From positions 1 to 7,373 of the forward strand of contig JAIYCK010000197.1 in NCBI GenBank assembly GCA_027488055.1: 7,373 nucleotides of DNA, given 5' to 3'. Positions within the stretch are counted from its first letter, which is position 1; the number at the start of each line of letters is the position of its first letter. Shown here piece after piece: positions 6,479 through 7,373 of the stretch. A model generated the notes under the pieces. The model was not told the origin of the DNA and searched no databases. It was given only the letters and a program-made list of their open reading frames with translations. The stretch is from Flavobacteriales bacterium (GTDB lineage Bacteria; Bacteroidota; Bacteroidia; Flavobacteriales_D; Sanyastnellaceae). Position numbers and translations under genes: made by a program.

Positions 6479-6499
6479 TGGTACCATGATTGATCCCCT

Positions 6500-7366
6500 A
6501 TGAACGATTCCATTAAATTGATTGAATGCCCGCGCGATGCCATGCAAGGCATCTTATCGTGGATCCCTACGGAAGTAAAGATTGCCTATATCAATCACCT
6601 CCTCAATGTTGGATTTGACACGGTGGATTTTGGCAGTTTCGTATCGGAAAAAGCGGTTCCGCAACTCAAAGACACTGCACAAGTGCTCAGGGCCCTGGAT
6701 CTCACCCATGCCAAGTCTAAATTATTGGCCATTGTAGCGAATGTGCGCGGAGCAGAGGATGCCGCCAACTTCGATGAAATAGGCTATTTGGGATTCCCCT
6801 TTTCAGTGTCCGAAACGTTTCAAAAACGCAATACCAATAAGTCGATTGAGGAGTCACTCATTCAAGTGGAGGAAATTCAAAACTTGTGTGTACGACACCG
6901 CAAAGAATTGGTCATTTATATCAGTATGGGCTTTGGGAATCCTTATGGCGATCCTTATTCACCGGATTATGTGACCGGCTGGTGCGAGCGACTTTATAAC
7001 GAACTCGGTATCTCGATACTTGCCTTGAGCGATACCATTGGAGCAGCTACGCCCGAAGGCATTGAGCCTTTATTCAAGACATTGATACATTCCTTGCCCA
7101 AGGTCGAATTTGGCGCGCATTTACACACGATCGCCGGTCAGGCGAATGAAAAAATTGAGGCCGCATGGAATGCAGGATGCCGTCGTTTTGACGGGGCCAT
7201 CAGAGGATTTGGCGGTTGTCCCATGGCGAGCGATCAACTCACTGGCAATATGCCAACCGAAGAGTTAGTGCGATTCTGCACGGAAAAGGGAATTGACCAT
7301 CACTTGGACACACACTTATTCCACGAGGCCATGGCTATGGCTCTTTCTGTATTTCCAAATCATTGA
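6500..7366 (+). CDS. Hydroxymethylglutaryl-CoA lyase
   Basis: This 288-aa protein is a TIM-barrel acyl-CoA lyase of the HMGL-like/DRE-TIM family. The predicted reaction cleaves 3-hydroxy-3-methylglutaryl-CoA to acetyl-CoA and acetoacetate, the last step of leucine degradation. Seen in order: IECPRDAMQ with Arg12/Asp13 (catalytic Arg and metal Asp), FGSFVSEKAVPQ (44-55), LGFPFSVSETFQ (97-108), SMGFGNPYG (142-150), SDTIGAATPE (177-186), GAHLHT with metal His207/His209, RRFDGAIRGFGGCPMA with the loop Cys240, and TGNMPTEE with Asn250. All these active-site positions are kept. The Glu of the human motif ETTSFVS is Asp43 here. The start is ATG at 6500; the length is near the usual 290-300 aa. It shares the operon with gldF (21-nt gap). 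Related lyases such as methyl- or citramalate-type enzymes are less likely given the GGCP and SFVS motifs. It is probably cytoplasmic. Confidence 0.92.
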   Translation: MNDSIKLIECPRDAMQGILSWIPTEVKIAYINHLLNVGFDTVDFGSFVSEKAVPQLKDTAQVLRALDLTHAKSKLLAIVANVRGAEDAANFDEIGYLGFPFSVSETFQKRNTNKSIEESLIQVEEIQNLCVRHRKELVIYISMGFGNPYGDPYSPDYVTGWCERLYNELGISILALSDTIGAATPEGIEPLFKTLIHSLPKVEFGAHLHTIAGQANEKIEAAWNAGCRRFDGAIRGFGGCPMASDQLTGNMPTEELVRFCTEKGIDHHLDTHLFHEAMAMALSVFPNH

Positions 7367-7373
7367 TGGGCGA

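Noticed and set aside
6486..6503. Five-codon reading frame (MIDPL) ending in an ATGA overlap with the HMG-CoA lyase start
   Set aside because: It is too short to judge, with no Shine-Dalgarno and no attenuator-like hairpin nearby; most likely chance.

Overview
The window looks like chromosome of a Bacteroidota bacterium, probably an environmental, gliding-type lineage. The evidence is a GldF-type ABC permease, Bacteroidota-flavoured versions of PhoH, the SAM hydroxide adenosyltransferase family and HMG-CoA lyase, a small lipoprotein of a type seen in that phylum, almost no Shine-Dalgarno sequences, and promoter-like boxes resembling the TTTG / TAnnTTTG consensus. The genus cannot be fixed from this sequence. 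Coding density is very high and I see no rRNA, tRNA, CRISPR, insertion sequence or phage gene.

Layout. (1) 2-1669, plus strand: the 3' part of selO (protein AMPylase), followed after 12 nt by a csaA-like tRNA-binding protein. (2) 1677-2225, minus strand: a lipoprotein of unknown function, convergent with csaA. (3) 2292-3512, plus strand: a 12-TM major facilitator of the TCR/Tet type, divergent from the lipoprotein gene. (4) 3509-4492, minus strand: a PhoH-family ATPase whose stop codon overlaps that of the MFS gene through a shared TTAA. (5) 4493-4640: a 148-bp divergent intergenic region carrying an imperfect 27-bp inverted repeat. (6) 4641-7366, plus strand: a likely operon of a DUF62/SAM hydroxide adenosyltransferase homologue, an ABM-domain monooxygenase-like protein (20-nt overlap), gldF (19-nt gap) and an HMG-CoA lyase (21-nt gap).

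Most genes are housekeeping or accessory-metabolic, and I see no single new multi-gene system. The points most worth a second look are: the DUF62 homologue seems to lack all three residues of the family's catalytic triad; SelO keeps its C-terminal redox Cys but lacks the E. coli-type partner Cys; gldF is followed by a metabolic gene instead of gldG; a candidate operator lies between phoH and the gldF operon; and three of eight complete genes use TTG or GTG starts. Comparisons with named homologues are from memory of the families, not from a search.
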